From Maricaulis sp. (GTDB lineage Bacteria; Pseudomonadota; Alphaproteobacteria; Caulobacterales; Maricaulaceae), in NCBI RefSeq assembly GCF_017643475.1, contig NZ_JAEPNI010000003.1, forward strand, positions 186,001 to 250,000: DNA of 64,000 nucleotides, in the 5' to 3' direction. Positions 63,793 to 64,000 of the stretch are shown here, in pieces (within the stretch, counting starts at the first letter, position 1; every line of letters begins with the position of its first letter). A model generated the notes under the pieces. The model was not told the origin of the DNA. It did not search any database and saw nothing but the letters and a program-made list of their open reading frames with translations. The translations under genes were made by a program, and so were the position numbers.

Positions 63793-64000
63793 CTAGGCCA
63801 GCATTTTTTCGATCGGAAGCACGAGGATGGCGCGCGCGCCTTCCGCTTCCAGGGCTTCAAGCGTCTCCCAGAAAACGCGCTCGCGACAAACCGCGTGCAG
63901 TGCGACGACATCGTCCCGGCCTGCGATCTGGGCGACGGTCGGCGCGTCAGACCCCGGCAACAGGGCCTTGATCGCATCGAGACGGTCCGTCGGCGCATTG
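63793..64000 (-). CDS. hisG: ATP phosphoribosyltransferase, C-terminal part
   Basis: The gene runs off the right edge; 68 C-terminal codons are visible. They read NAPTDRLDAIKALLPG, then TVAQIAGRDDVVALHAVC, and end ILVLPIEKMLA before TAG. The LPGSDAPTV and ILVLPIEKM motifs are those of the HisG C-terminal region. HisG joins ATP and PRPP in the first step of histidine synthesis and is feedback-inhibited by histidine. It is the first visible gene of the his operon. Confidence 0.88.
   Translation of the reverse strand, partial: NAPTDRLDAIKALLPGSDAPTVAQIAGRDDVVALHAVCRERVFWETLEALEAEGARAILVLPIEKMLA

Overview
This window reads as a gene-dense chromosomal segment of a GC-rich Gram-negative alphaproteobacterium. 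The gene order rpoZ-relA/spoT-pyrE-pdxJ-acpS-rnc-era-recO-parC, the single bifunctional (p)ppGpp enzyme, the TRAP transporter, the Bpt leucyltransferase and the Pseudomonas-type hut pathway all fit that class. A marine, Maricaulis/Hyphomonas-like member of the Caulobacterales relatives is my best guess, but this is inference from gene content and style only. There are no tRNAs, rRNAs, CRISPR arrays, integrases or insertion sequences that I can support.

Layout. 1-6.9 kb: the end of hemB, a palindromic interspersed repeat, a GNAT acetyltransferase, a TRIC-type membrane protein, a beta-hydroxyacid dehydrogenase, a penicillin-acylase family hydrolase, a flavin reductase and an orphan motB. 6.9-15.5 kb: an SLC13 permease, bpt, a complete TRAP transporter (dctP-dctQ-dctM) followed by an AI-2E-type membrane protein, then a WYL regulator divergent from a VOC protein. 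15.7-27.2 kb: a LOG protein on the plus strand, then a long minus-strand run of housekeeping genes (M48 protease, lemA, parC, recO, era, rnc, acpS, pdxJ, pyrE, relA/spoT, rpoZ). 27.3-33.9 kb: folK, an NYN nuclease and a type-5 uracil-DNA glycosylase, a small YHS-like protein, a GlxA-type regulator, smpB-dapA and a soluble lytic transglycosylase. 33.9-50.9 kb is the accessory part. It holds a TolB-like propeller, threonine dehydratase divergent from an acyl-CoA ligase, a superinfection-immunity-family protein, an H-NOX/hybrid-kinase signalling pair, a nitroreductase with an L-threonine dehydrogenase that lacks the structural zinc cysteines, several membrane or secreted proteins of unknown role (a truncated SPFH tail, a polytopic protein, an LRR protein and a WD40 protein), kbl and a HAD phosphatase. 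50.9-58.7 kb: two facing repeat copies and the hut histidine-degradation genes (hutIHGU against hutFC). 59-64 kb: a small secreted protein with a structured leader, then a compact his biosynthetic operon (hisG-hisDB-hisH-hisA-hisF-hisIE).

Metabolic logic. Histidine breakdown to glutamate and formate (HutH, HutU, HutI, HutF, HutG under HutC) and histidine biosynthesis lie within about 1 kb of each other, facing separate promoters. Three enzymes that draw on threonine (threonine dehydratase, Tdh, Kbl) lie within 15 kb, with Tdh and Kbl uncoupled from their usual operon. The H-NOX protein and the adjacent HNOBA-hybrid kinase form a probable nitric-oxide-sensing two-component module with no response regulator or effector gene beside it.

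Most unusual points: (1) histidinol dehydrogenase fused in frame to imidazoleglycerol-phosphate dehydratase, with all expected catalytic residues in both halves; (2) a Tdh in which all four structural-zinc cysteines are replaced; (3) a family of at least five palindrome-rich interspersed repeats, two abutting stop codons; (4) a long imperfect hairpin directly before the ribosome binding site of a 62-residue secreted protein; (5) a membrane-anchored SPFH C-terminal tail without the SPFH domain.
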